This document shows positions 1 to 10,129 of a stretch of 64,000 bases of DNA, piece after piece (the first letter of the stretch is position 1; each line of letters begins with the position of its first letter). Both the position numbers and the translations under genes were made by a program. Source of the DNA: Eremomyces bilateralis CBS 781.70 (Eukaryota > Ascomycota > Dothideomycetes > Eremomycetales > Eremomycetaceae); assembly GCF_010015585.1 (NCBI RefSeq), contig NW_022985088.1, positions 311,136-375,135 on the forward strand, in the 5' to 3' direction. The notes beneath the pieces were generated by a model that saw only the letters and a program-made list of their open reading frames with translations, was not told where the DNA came from and ran no database searches.

Positions 1-413
1 GAATATTCAGCCACAATTTTACGGGGAGGTACTGAGTCGAATAAAATCTATTGAACAAATCTGCAGGCATGGCACGATACCACGCGCCGAGCTAGAGGCA
101 AATGCAGTGGAAAGTATCGTAACCGTACGAAGAGTCCGAGTCGTTCTGTTCCCTGCTTCCTCGGCAAGGTATCTCAATTACCTTCCCATCACGGTGTACA
201 GCTCTCTCTGCGCCATGAGCTCGTCAATAGCGAATAATGGAAAATACAATAAACTCTTATGGCATGAGTCTAGCCTAGGGATAAGAAGCGCCACATAGTG
301 CACGGTACAGGACGCGGAAAGATATGTCTATATAGATCCTTTCGGCTGCCAGGGCGGATCGTCCTGGAGTAGCTCCAAACAATTGTGGTTTTTATTGAAA
401 CGTGTTGCTCAAC
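1..413. other. upstream region of tyrosinase gene
   Basis: No convincing coding sequence. A TATA-like TATATAG lies at about 329-335, some 80 bases before the tyrosinase ATG, and could be its core promoter. A 63-codon open frame at 107-298 has no recognisable features. Confidence 0.4.
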
Positions 414-1893
414 ATGATTATTACTTCTGCCCTTGTTTACTTCCTGGCATTCAGTCAGGGGCTGGCTACTCCTTTAGCTAACCCCCAGGAGGCTGACCTA
501 GCAGGTCGTCCATCAAAACCTAAATGCTCCAAACCAGCGAAGAGACTGCCATGGTAAGATCCTCTCTGTGGGGTAGGACATGACTTTCCATTATACAAGC
601 TAACATTTTTGCAGGCAAGCCCTGAGCAGGAAGGAGAAGAAAGCCTATATCGATGCGGAGCTCTGCTTGATGAGAAAGCCCTCCAAGCTCAATTTGCCTG
701 GAGCCATAACCCGGTTTGATGATCTGATCAAGCCGCATCAGATCATGGCCCGAGAGACGCATCAAACCGGCTACTTCTTGCCTTTCCATCGTTATTTGAT
801 GCACACTCACGAGACCGTGCTGCGAACTGAGTGTGGTTACAAAGGCCATCAACCCTACTGGGCAGAAGAACTAGACATCGACAACATTCAGAACTCTGAT
901 GTGTTGGATTCCGTAACAGGCTTCGGCGGCGGCGTATTAGATACACTGGCATGCGTCCCGAATGGCCCGTTCAAGAACTACAAGTTGCACACAGGCCCAG
1001 GACAAAAGAACACGGAAAACTGCATCGAGCGTCGTTTGTCCAACATTGCAACCTTGACTGCCCGCCAGGAATACATTGACTACTGCTACCAATTCAACAC
1101 ATTTGAAGATGCGTGGCCATGCTTAGAGGATGGTGGCCCTCATAACGCCTGGCATGCTGGTGTCGGCGGGGTCATGCTGGTATGTGTTGCTACTCATAGA
1201 AACCTCCGTCAATATGGATATAGACACTGACCTATATACACAGGACCCTATTTCCTCGCCTGGAGGTATTACTTCATTTGATACTATGGCCTATCTTATT
1301 GAGCTAACTTTTCCAAGACCCACTCTTCTATTTGCACCATACCTGGCTGGATAAAGTCTGGTGGGACTGGTTTGTACACTCAGGTCGCTCATTCAGATGT
1401 ACCACTAAATTATACCTAGGCAGAAACAAAAGCCAGAGCGCCTGCGCGACATTACAGGCCGTAAAGTCAGCATCAACCCATTTTTCGACCTTCGTAAGCA
1501 CTACTAATTTCTTTTGTATCGAAAGACGGGTCAGTCTCGCTAGTGGATTAAGTGTACTGACTGCTACTTAGTTTCAAACCTTCCCGGCAACTCGACCATC
1601 ACGGATTTCTTTATGGGCAATATCCCAGGCTTGCCATCCATTCCAGGTGGAGGACCGTTCAGTGAAAACAACAGGGGGCCGCCGACCTTCCAGCCCAGGA
1701 ATGAGACGATCGCGGACCCTGTCAAACTTACTGACACACTCACTGTTTTTGGCCTTATCCCCAATACCACAGTGTCCCAGGTTATGAATATCAAGGACGG
1801 GTAAGTGTTGTATATCACACTGAGTTATTAGAATTGACTAACAGCGTTAGAATTCTCTGCTATGAATATGTTGATTACGAGGATGCAATCTAG
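414..1893 (+). CDS. secreted tyrosinase (type 3 copper oxidase)
   Basis: Seven exons (414-553, 615-1179, 1244-1265, 1318-1369, 1420-1493, 1572-1800, 1845-1893) join to 376 codons. The product is a tyrosinase/polyphenol oxidase that hydroxylates monophenols and oxidises diphenols to quinones, as in melanin-type chemistry. Residues 1-19 or so form a hydrophobic signal peptide, so it is probably secreted. The CuA histidines fit the IKPH, ETHQ and PFHRY motifs. A conserved ECGY...QPYW stretch follows. The CuB histidines fit GGPHNAWH and LFYLHHTWLD. All six copper ligands appear present. It is shorter than intracellular tyrosinases and lacks the long C-terminal inhibitory extension, which fits the short secreted class. 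The exons of 22 and 52 bases are small, but frame and family motif are continuous across them. No partner gene adjoins it; a retrotransposon lies about 1 kb downstream. Confidence 0.85.
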
Positions 1894-2406
1894 GGTCCAG
1901 ATTATGGGCATCAGTGTTGCTTGCTTCATGATCTGAAAATGGCGCACCGGCTATTGTTATACAAGTGTTTGTCAAATAATCGCTGCTAAATTCGCAATTA
2001 TGAGTGTAGCTTTCAGAGGGGAAGTTGTTAACTTATGATTGATTGATCGAGTTGAGTTGACAGAGGCATCCACTGGACTACATATCTCATTTCGTCTTGC
2101 CGCCCAATATGGTGTGCCGCAGCAGTCCTGTACCTGAACGCCCAGCGGACTTGGCATTCATGTATTGGCGTGTCTCAGCAAGGAAAGGAAACAAGGCTTT
2201 ATTACCGAAACCCAACTACCTGTCGAGAATGCTACAAGGGAGGAACTAAATAAGAAAAATGCCAAATGTCAAAAACCGCAGTGAATACCTCTGTACTATC
2301 TCCCTATATTAGCGGTAAGCCAGGGAATATACGGTCATGTGCTCAGCCAATGGGAAAAAAATCAAAAGCATTCAGCAATGGGAGTTCCCCATAACTCTCC
2401 CACCGG
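1894..2406. other. intergenic, no feature seen
   Basis: About 500 bases downstream of the tyrosinase without a convincing frame on either strand. It ends at a TATAAAA box. Confidence 0.5.
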
Positions 2407-2413
2407 TATAAAA
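2407..2413 (+). promoter_or_regulatory. TATA box (TATAAAA)
   Basis: A perfect TATAAAA lies 69 bases before the ATG at 2482. It suggests that the short frame downstream is, or was, a transcribed gene. Confidence 0.4.
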
Positions 2414-2481
2414 GAGGTCGAAATCAGAGGGTCAATACCACCGAAACACTTGGGTCAGTCGAAAGTACACTCTCTGCATCC

Positions 2482-2753
2482 ATGGTAAAGCTTGTAAATA
2501 TGCCGTTTCTCCTTAGTTTCCAGTCTCGCTCTCAGTCAGCGTTTGGTTCGCAGTCTACAGTACTCTCCAGTTCCAGTCTCATCAATTCGGCGGTAGTCGA
2601 CGCTATCAGCACTCTAAGCAGCGAAAGTTCTCTACATCCATTCAAAAGAAACGCCTTGACAATGGCACCACGACGCTTTATTACGTGCGTGCGCATCAAT
2701 CCGGCTGGTCGAAGACAGGTCCATACCCATTTAGCCCCGATAAGGTACTTTGA
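2482..2753 (+). pseudogene. possible small secreted protein, frame disrupted
   Basis: Not recognised. The ATG at 2482 opens a frame with a hydrophobic start (MPFLLSF), but the more protein-like downstream reading is in another frame. That frame runs through LSVSVWFAVYST and ends in GWSKTGPYPFSPDKVL at the stop 2751-2753. A signal-peptide-like start joined to the second frame would need a one- or two-base frameshift or an unrecognised short intron near 2520-2550. The TATA box at 2407 supports a real or former gene. It may instead be chance. Confidence 0.25.
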
Positions 2754-2885
2754 GATATCCAGAAAACTGCTAGCCGAATTGTTTCGTTCCGAAGGAAGAT
2801 AAAGTGAAGGTGAAACCTTGTCTATAAGGCATTGTGCTGTAAATGCCGGTGATATCGGAGGCAGTCACTTCGCTGCAAATCAAAT

Positions 2886-2950
2886 TGAAGACAATGCTCA
2901 TGACAGAGAATAGCGGTTCCTTTGATCAGGTGATCTGGAGATGCGACTTC
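2886..2950 (-). repeat. fragment of a dispersed repeat shared with 23937-23986
   Basis: Reverse-complemented, the stretch next to the 3' LTR reads GAAGTCGCATCTCCAGATCA and on through CCTGATCAAAGGAAC. About 50 bases match 23937-23986 with one or two differences. At 23937 it follows LTR-like sequence, so it is probably the leader of another retroelement into which the gypsy element inserted. Confidence 0.55.
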
Positions 2951-3061
2951 TGTTGGATCGAAACGTGTCTTATTAAGAAACTTAACAAATGAGAGTATTA
3001 TATACAGAGTATCAATCACGTGCCTCATAACCTCCGATGTTCTCCCGGCTTTGGTCTAACA
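2951..3061 (-). repeat. 3' LTR of gypsy element (111 bp)
   Basis: In element orientation it begins TGTTAGACC directly after the purine tract and ends GATCCAACA, with short inverted TGTT/AACA ends. Its last 54 or so bases recur at 9734-9787. It contains GTATATAATAC, a TATA-like sequence. At 111 bp it is short for a fungal gypsy LTR. Confidence 0.75.
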
Positions 3062-3511
3062 TCCTCCCCTACCTAGGCCTGAAACACCGGTGAAGGCAAG
3101 ATATATCTAGATCTTCGTCTCACGATCTAGGTCTTCCTGTTCCCTTCTTCCTCAGCTCAATCCTTCGAAGTTCGGAGGGATGGGGTTCAAAGTGAGTCAA
3201 CCAAGGCGTATCGTCATATGCCAAGGTTCCGCTCACGTCGAGACCTCGCGTCTATATTGTCCAAAGCATCCTATCCAACGACGAGTGCGTGTCGCGCTGT
3301 GATCGAGCTGATGGTAGCAGTTAAGGGCATGAAACGAAGGTCGAGCTCGGCGAAGCGATCTTTTCCTGCGGCTCTGGCCGTGCTAGATCGATTCCTCGTA
3401 CGTCTTGGTGGTATTCTTGTTTATCTTGATCATTTCCCGAAGGTTTTTGTTCCTTTTTTCTCCATTTTCTGGTCTTTTGGTTTGTTTTCTCGCTTTTCTA
3501 AGGGTTTCTGA

Positions 3512-6500
3512 TCATTTTGGTTCATTTTCTGAGGGTTTTCTTTGCTTCTCTTTTCTTCTGATCCTCCTCAGTGCTGCCAGCCGTTGGACTTTGGCACCTC
3601 TCTGCCCAACTGTACGTCTCATAGAGTATCCGCCTACGATCATTGGTTCTTGTTCTTCGTCTCGAGATCTCTTCTGAGAGGGGTTCAGGCGATCGGTGTT
3701 GATCTTAGCAAGTTCTTCAGCTGCAGTATCTTCAACAATCTCTTCAAAGAGTTGTTCTCCTGTGGTCCTCGTCTGAGGCGTTTCGTTTTCTATTTCTCTT
3801 TGCTCATCTTGTTCTGTAGGCGGAGAGTCACTCTCGACTTCCATTGACTCCACCTCTTCTGCAACCGGTTCATCTTCGATGGCTGGTTCGGCAGGAGGCA
3901 TCGGTTCTACCTCTTCTGCAACCGGCTCATCTTCGATGGCTGGTTCGGCAGGAGGCATTAGCGGTTCCGCTTCTGCCATTTCTGTGTCCATATCTCGGTA
4001 TGAACTATCTTCCGGGGAGATGGACGGTCTCCTAAAGATTGATGCATCAAGTTCAACCGGTGTTGCGTCTGCACCCGGTACAGCGCTGTCACCCTGCTTT
4101 TGCTGCAGCAGTGACGTGCCATTCTGCTGTGGCATCCTCATCACTGGAGGAAGTTCTTCTAACTGTTCTGTAAGGAAGGGTTGGGGTACGCGACTCTTGC
4201 CGGCTTGCCGCTTCTCTGACTCTATGTATGCCCTTACGGCGGCTTCAATCTCACCAGGCTCGCGACCTTCCTCCCCCTCCAGGAATTGACGTGCTCCTGC
4301 ACGATTCGGAAGTCCTTGCAGCTCGCGCCAAGTTTTCTTCGTCATCTGCTTCAGCTTCTCAATTCTGATCTCAGATTGTCCTCGAACGGGGTCTTCTACA
4401 TCCTGGAATGTGATACTATCAGGGTTATCGACTTGGAAATCTCGTCCCTCTGCGGACTGGGCTTGAATCCATTTGCCAATATCGACTTCTCCCCTGACCA
4501 GTACCAGGCGGTTCCCATGCACTAAATGCCTCAAGATCTTCCCACTGGGCGTTTCTAATGCATACGTCCCAAGTGGGTGTGCCTTGGCAATATAGTAGGG
4601 TCCCACCCAATTCGCTTCAAATTTCTTCTTCTGTTCCCGACGAAGGAGTACTCGTTGCCCCTCCTTAAAGCCAGGTTCTCTTGTGAAGGTCAAACCGTTG
4701 TGAAGTCCCATTTGCTCCGCACGATCGAGCAATCTTTCATGCGCAATTTCTCGAGCGGTGCGCAGCCGCTTGACCCAGTCAATAACTTCATCTTCGGTTG
4801 CCGGTCTCTTTTCCTCTGAGGCGTTTTTCATAACATCCTCCGGCAAGTTTGGGTGTCTTCCGAAAACAAGATAGTATGCTGATCTTTTTGTAACAGTGTG
4901 CTGGCGGTATCTACAAGCAAGGAGAGCTGCATCGAGATATTCATCCCAAGAGCTAACCTTCTTGCCTATGCACATCTTTGTCAAAATCGAACCAAGTGTT
5001 CCATTGAGGCGCTCCACCTTGCCATTGGTTCGTGGATGGTAAGGCGTTGCAAGCTTATGACGCGTCTTCAAGATTCGGAGGAGATGTTCAACCACATTCG
5101 AGATGAATTGACTGCCATTGTCTGACGTAAGGGCTGAAGGGGCGCCAAACGTAAGCAGGATTTCCTTGTACAAAAACTCTGCGATCTCAGGAGCCGTTGC
5201 ATCAGGGACTGCTTTGGCGATTGGCCATCCAGTCGCATAGTCAATGGCAGTAATGATCCATCGGTTTCCGCGATTCGTCTCCGGAAGGATACCGATAAGA
5301 TCAATTCCCTATTCTTCAAATGGCTGTCTGGGTTGAACACGATGAAATCGGGTTTCATTTTCCTTACTTTGGCGCTTGGACTGCGCTAATTGACATTCAG
5401 GGCAATCTGAAGCCACGTTTTCAATGTCCTTCTGCATACTCGGCCACCACCCTTTTGTTTCGACCACGCCGTACAAGGCCGGCCAAGCAAAGTGGCCATA
5501 GTCGCGGTGGACCTTGCGCAATGAGTCTCGGCGAGTCGGTGGGGGCCAGTATGGCACCCAAGGGGCGTCCTTGTGGTCGTCAATTCGGCGCTCAAGGAGG
5601 TCATCCTTTGGCGCGATGCGGAATCTTGAAAGCTCTCTCAGCTTGAGTAGCTTGTTGCGCCGGACACGCTTGTCATCGGGAAGTGTTCCGGTAAGCAACC
5701 ATGTTCTGATGGCTTGAATACACTTCTCTTCAAAGCTCATTTCTTCAATAACGTTCAGCGCATACGGGTTACGGAAATTCTGCGCTTGATTGGCGGGAAC
5801 GTCTTCCATAAAGTCTGGGCGTCGAGAGAGTGCATCTGGCACAGTTGCTTCGGTACCTTTCCGATATTGTAGGTCGAGGTTATACTGCTGATATTCTCCA
5901 ATCCAGCGTGCCAACCTCTTCGTTGGGTGAGACATAGTCTGCAAGTACTTCAGGCTCTCATGATCCGTGAGGATCGTCGTCTTGTCTTTGTCAAGGATGT
6001 ACTTGTTCCATGTCTTCAAGGCGTGGGTAATCGCCAGCAGTTCTTTTTCATGGACAGGGTAGTTGAGTTCAGCGGCGCCCAACTTTCGTCCTTCAAAAGC
6101 AACTGGGTGAAATACGCCATTGTCATCATCTTGGTATAAGGCTCCACCAATGGCCCACTCTGAAGCGTCAGTTTCGATGGTGAAGGGCTTGTGGAAGTTT
6201 GGCTGAATAAGGACGGGGTTCGAAGTCAGGCAGTCCTTGAGTTCGTTAAACGCCGCTTGGCAGGACAATGTCCAGCGGATTTGTCGGAACTTGTCCTTCC
6301 TACGGGCCTGATCTTTTTCCTTCAGCAACTCATGTAGCGGGGCTGCAATCTTAGCGAATCCCTTCACGAAACGACGGTAATATGCGGCAAGACCAAGGAA
6401 TTGGCGCACATCGTGTACGGTTCTAGGCGTTGGCCACTCTCGAATGACGTCAACCTTCTTCTGCTGGGGGCGAACGATGCCTTTTTCGATAACATGGCCA

Positions 6501-8022
6501 CAAAAGTCGATGCTTTCGGCTGCGATTGAGCATTTCGAGGGCTGTGCATACAGCTCCTGGTCAGCCAAAGCTTTGAGTACGGCTTCTATGTGTTGTTCAT
6601 GTTCTTCCAGTGTCTTGGAGTAGATGATGATGTCGTCTAGGTAAACCAACGCGAAACGGTTCAAGAACGGTCGCAGTGTATCATTCATCAGATGCTGGAA
6701 CGTCGACGGGGCGTTGGTGAGGCCGAACGGCATCACAATGAACTCGTACTTGCCATGCAGAGTATTGAAAGCAGTCTTCGCTTGATCAGCAGGATCAATC
6801 AGGAGTTGCCAGAATCCTGAAGTCAGATCGATTTTCGTAAAGACGGTTGCTTCGTTCATGGCTTCCAGACACTCATCGATACGCGGCAGCGGATAAGTGT
6901 TGCGAGTAGTGAACGCATTTAGAGCCCGGTAGTCGACACACATTCGCCATTTCCCACCCGGTTTAGGCACGAACAATACGGGGCTTCCCCATTCGCTGAT
7001 AGATTCTCGGATCAGTCCACGCTCAATTAGGGCTCGAACTTGTTTCAGCTGTTCCTCGATGTGTACGGGAGGAAGGGAGTAGTGTGGCTTGTTGACAGGT
7101 TTGGCATCTCCTGTAGGAATCTTGTGGTCAAACTTCCTCTGTGGGGGAAGGTGATCAGGGAGACTGTCGCGAAAGACATGTCGATATCGCTCGAGTATCT
7201 CTTGGATGCGAGCATTCGTAGTCTTCGGTAGGAGGTCGGTATCGGTAGCGTCTCCTTTGATTTCCGCTTGAGTCTCGTTCTTTAAGATATACAAGCGACC
7301 TTGTTCGTCTGGGCACTCTCTTTCCCAACATTTTCGGAACGATCGATATGGCATCAGGTTGATTTTACAAGGAGTTTCATCGTCGCTAAGGTCGACGACT
7401 GATGAATCGCCTTATAGAACATGAGTCCAAGCCTTGGAATGAGTGCTGCTCACTCGTTGTTTAATGACCAACTTGGATAGGGGCCAATCGATTGCTGGAT
7501 TGTGTTGTCGAAGCCATTCGATTCCGAGGATTACGTCGTAGTCGTCCATATCAAGAACTCTGAAGGTACGTGTCTCTCGGAAAGAACCAATCTTATAGGG
7601 GACTCGAATGCCTTTCGTGCTTGTCATCTCTTGACCATTAGGTAGGCGTACTCGTCGAGAAGGTAGGTTAAAGACAAGATACTGAGGAGACTTCTTGTAA
7701 AATCTATGCCAGAGCTTCTGGGATATATAGCATCGACCAGCACCACAATCTAACATGAACTGAACTTTGGTAGAGTGGTTGGTTTCTGGTGCAAGTTTTC
7801 CTGTAAACTCTATCAGGTTTGAACCGATGGCGTTCAGTCGGTCGATCCCATCGTTCCAATGCCAAATTTCCTCAACCTCTAGATCTTCAGTGCTATCAGA
7901 CGAGAGATCATCGTCTTTAGCACACGACCACAGCGAGTCGGACGTATTGTCGGGGTCAGAGGAAGCATCAGGTTCACCTATGCTCGGAAGGGCTTCCTTC
8001 TCTACGAGCGAGTGGCTTTTGG
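3512..8022 (-). pseudogene. gypsy pol polyprotein, two in-frame stops
   Basis: One reading frame runs from the frameshift site near 8017-8023 to the stop at 3512 and is broken twice. Protease: DCGAG around 7738-7750. Reverse transcriptase: upstream from about 7150, with the catalytic YLDD at 6632-6643 in a typical VYLDDIIIYS block. RNase H: begins near 6190 with TIETDASEWAIGG. Integrase: a zinc-binding HHCC region (GHFAWPA ... CPEC) at about 5400-5520, then the catalytic core downstream of the second stop. A TAA at 7412-7414 separates protease from reverse transcriptase. A TAG at 5309-5311 replaces the tryptophan normally found before GIDLIG at the start of the integrase core. The C-terminal tail is acidic and proline-rich, with an 18-residue block (PPAEPAIEDEPVAEEVE) repeated twice at about 3850-3960. 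No chromodomain was seen. Confidence 0.9.
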
Positions 8023-9438
8023 GATCTCCTCTGAATTATCCTTGTCGTCTTCTGCTTCTTGCGAAGGGCAGTCTCGAGCAAAGTGGCCGTGTCCACCACA
8101 ATGGTAACACGTCCTGGCTGTTTTCCACTTCTTGTTTCCCGGATCGAGTCTGGGCGCGCGATTGGTTTCGCTTCCGCCACGTCCGCGTCCACGACTAAAC
8201 CTGCTTCTGTCTCCACGGCGGAAAGATCCGCGAGAAGAAGATCCACGAATCATATTCATATCGTCATAGTTCGTCGTCGTAGTGTCAGACTCATACTCAT
8301 CTAGGTCTTCAATATCATCGCCGTAATTTTCCATTGCGTTGAGGCGATTTCGAGAAGAGTATGGACGGCGATACACTTCGAGGGCTTCGATCTCGCGTAG
8401 CTTGAAGATGCGGGCAGACCATTCTGATTTGTCTTGACTTGGATCCGTGATACCGAGTTGCAGATAGTACCTCTGCGTGAGGTGCCTGCGGACGCCTGCC
8501 ATAAACCGTTCGCATTGCTCGCGTTCAGAAGGGCGGTCGGTTAGGGAGTAGGCATAATCAAGGAACCTGTCCGAGAAAGCTTCTACGGTCTCCCTCTCTT
8601 GCTGGCGAGCGTTATGGTATTGACGATTTACTTCGATTTGGTGTCCTGGGGGAATCTTCATATTGCGGAGCCAAGTGAAGTAATCTTCTGCCGTTACCAT
8701 CACGTTTGGTTTGATGGCCGGGGGGCCGACGCGGTCTCGGTCTATCATCGTCACTTCCCTGGAACGGTAGTATTCCATCGTCTTGGTATAGTCCTCCATC
8801 CATTGTCGTTGCAAGCGGCCTTTCGTAAATCCCATGAGACGGGTGATATTTTCCGGTTCAGGAAGTTCCTGACCGCCGTGCTCGGTAATAGCCAAGGCGT
8901 TAAAGTGGACCTTCATTCGGGTAATGAAGTCGTTCACTTCGCGCACCTTGTTTTCCGCGTCATTATTGAAAGGATCAGGCTCAGTTGGCTTGTTGTACCG
9001 AGGTCGGACCACACTGGGGGGCAAACCATTGCCATATCCCTGGTTATGAGCGGAATAGGGGCTATCGCCACGATTGTGGGGAATGTTGTAACCTTTAATG
9101 ATTTCTGGTGCCACAGTGGAGGCGTCCTCCATGGTCACTGAATGTGAGGCACCTGGAGGAGTAGTGTAGCGAGCTCCTCCGTTGACGATGTTGCGAGTCT
9201 GTTGCGTCCTCATATGCTCCTGTCGAACGTGGAGATTGTTGACATGTTCGGTAAGAGCATTGATTTGTTGCTGTGGAGAAAGGTTCACCCAAGCAACAGC
9301 ACTCAAGTGAGGGACTGGAGATGACTCGAGAGCTCCATGCATCTCGCTAGGAGGCGGTCCATTTGCCAGAGGTGCTTCAGGCGCAGTTTGAGAGTGTTCG
9401 GAAGCATCCTCAACGGTAGGTTGGTGCTGTTCAGACAT
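8002..9438 (-). CDS. gypsy Gag, nucleocapsid-type
   Basis: 478 codons, intact. Gag assembles the virus-like particle in the cytoplasm and packages element RNA. The N-terminal 90 residues are low-complexity (P, S, T, Q), followed by a retrotransposon Gag capsid-like region around residues 150-350 (MKVHFNALAI ... ERFMAGVRRHL). An arginine/glycine-rich stretch and a single zinc knuckle C-x2-C-x4-H-x4-C (CYHCGGHGHFARDC) lie near the C terminus. The stop at 8002-8004 lies 12 bases past a CCCAAAA slippery heptamer that gives access to pol. Gag being open while pol is stopped shows that the damage is patchy. Confidence 0.85.
   Translation of the reverse strand: MSEQHQPTVEDASEHSQTAPEAPLANGPPPSEMHGALESSPVPHLSAVAWVNLSPQQQINALTEHVNNLHVRQEHMRTQQTRNIVNGGARYTTPPGASHSVTMEDASTVAPEIIKGYNIPHNRGDSPYSAHNQGYGNGLPPSVVRPRYNKPTEPDPFNNDAENKVREVNDFITRMKVHFNALAITEHGGQELPEPENITRLMGFTKGRLQRQWMEDYTKTMEYYRSREVTMIDRDRVGPPAIKPNVMVTAEDYFTWLRNMKIPPGHQIEVNRQYHNARQQERETVEAFSDRFLDYAYSLTDRPSEREQCERFMAGVRRHLTQRYYLQLGITDPSQDKSEWSARIFKLREIEALEVYRRPYSSRNRLNAMENYGDDIEDLDEYESDTTTTNYDDMNMIRGSSSRGSFRRGDRSRFSRGRGRGGSETNRAPRLDPGNKKWKTARTCYHCGGHGHFARDCPSQEAEDDKDNSEEIPKATRS
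8017..8023 (-). promoter_or_regulatory. programmed -1 ribosomal frameshift site CCCAAAA
   Basis: On the minus strand the gag codons read ATC CCA AAA GCC, so C-CCA-AAA is in the X-XXY-YYZ register. A -1 slip leads into the pol frame, which is open from there through the protease. The gag stop follows 12 bases later. This matches the known gypsy gag-pol strategy. A downstream RNA structure was not evaluated. Confidence 0.7.
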
Positions 9439-9733
9439 CGTGGATATTGATAAGAGGTCGTTGTACAGAGAGAAGAGTCTTTTGCTTGCAAAGAAGATTC
9501 TGAGGTTTGTAAAAAAAGAAAGAGGAAACGATCAAAAGGAAGTATTCATCTTTCGGGACACAGATCCATATTTGCAAAAAAAAGGATCGGGACTCTTCCC
9601 ATCCACGCTCACGACGTCGCAGCTCTTTTACCAAGGTATAGAATCAGCGAGTCCTTCTTCTTTGACATTGTGGACTCGTCGATAGCTCGTCTTAAGGGCA
9701 AGGAAACCCTTAAGGACGTTCCTGAGCTACCAG
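9439..9733 (-). other. gypsy 5' leader with candidate primer-binding site
   Basis: This non-coding leader lies between Gag and the truncated 5' LTR. At its LTR-proximal edge (9718-9733, minus strand) is TGGTAGCTCAGG, starting with the TGG that pairs with a tRNA CCA end. Confidence 0.5.
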
Positions 9734-9787
9734 ATGTTGGATCGAAACGTGTCTTATTAAGAAACTTAACAAATGAGAGTATTATAC
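9734..9787 (-). repeat. truncated 5' LTR of gypsy element
   Basis: 54 bases matching the inner half of the 3' LTR (2951-3004) almost exactly, ending TGTTGGATC toward the leader. The remaining 57 or so bases of the LTR are absent, and unrelated sequence follows from 9788. Confidence 0.75.
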
Positions 9788-10129
9788 AGGAGGTGCGAAC
9801 CCGCAAGCGGGTTCGCTGAAAGAGAGCCTGGAGGAACGAAGCTAGAGTTTACAGCTTTCGAATGTCCTTTAAAAAAAGGGGTCGAATTATATTCACATAA
9901 GCATCACAAAAGGCTTGTTATTCTATTGGTGTTCTGGGGAAGCAGAGAACTAATTTTGATACGTATGCCAGAGCTCTAGGTCGATCAATTTAGTATCCAT
10001 AGGACTACCACTCGAATGCTAATGAAAGAGAAAAGGGTTTCATGCACTATATTCATTACCAAATCCTCCTAATTCTTGTCTTATGATTGCTTCTGTGTTG
10101 CGTACGCTCGATGTTTTTGGTCTAGTCAG
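9788..10129. other. repeat junction without genes
   Basis: Sequence between the gypsy element and the Helitron companion gene. It holds a perfect 10-bp stem with a 2-base loop at 9795-9816 (GCGAACCCGC AA and its complement). No coding sequence was seen. Confidence 0.5.

Larger units (their letters stand above)
2951..9787 (-). mobile_element. Ty3/gypsy LTR retrotransposon, inactivated
   Basis: A minus-strand element of gag, -1 frameshift site, and pol in the order protease, reverse transcriptase, RNase H, integrase, which is diagnostic of Ty3/gypsy. The 3' LTR (2951-3061) is entire. It is preceded in element orientation by a purine tract (AGGGGAGGA). The 5' LTR (9734-9787) keeps only the half next to the leader. 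Just inside it, at about 9718-9733, lies a TGG-starting sequence (TGGTAGCTCAGG) placed like a tRNA primer-binding site. Two in-frame stops interrupt pol (7412-7414 and 5309-5311); both fit CpA-to-TpA change. No target duplication can be checked because the outer 5' end is missing. Confidence 0.9.

Noticed and set aside
5320-9141. Plus-strand open frames of 60-180 codons across the gypsy element
   Set aside because: They are shadows of gag and pol on the other strand, without motifs.
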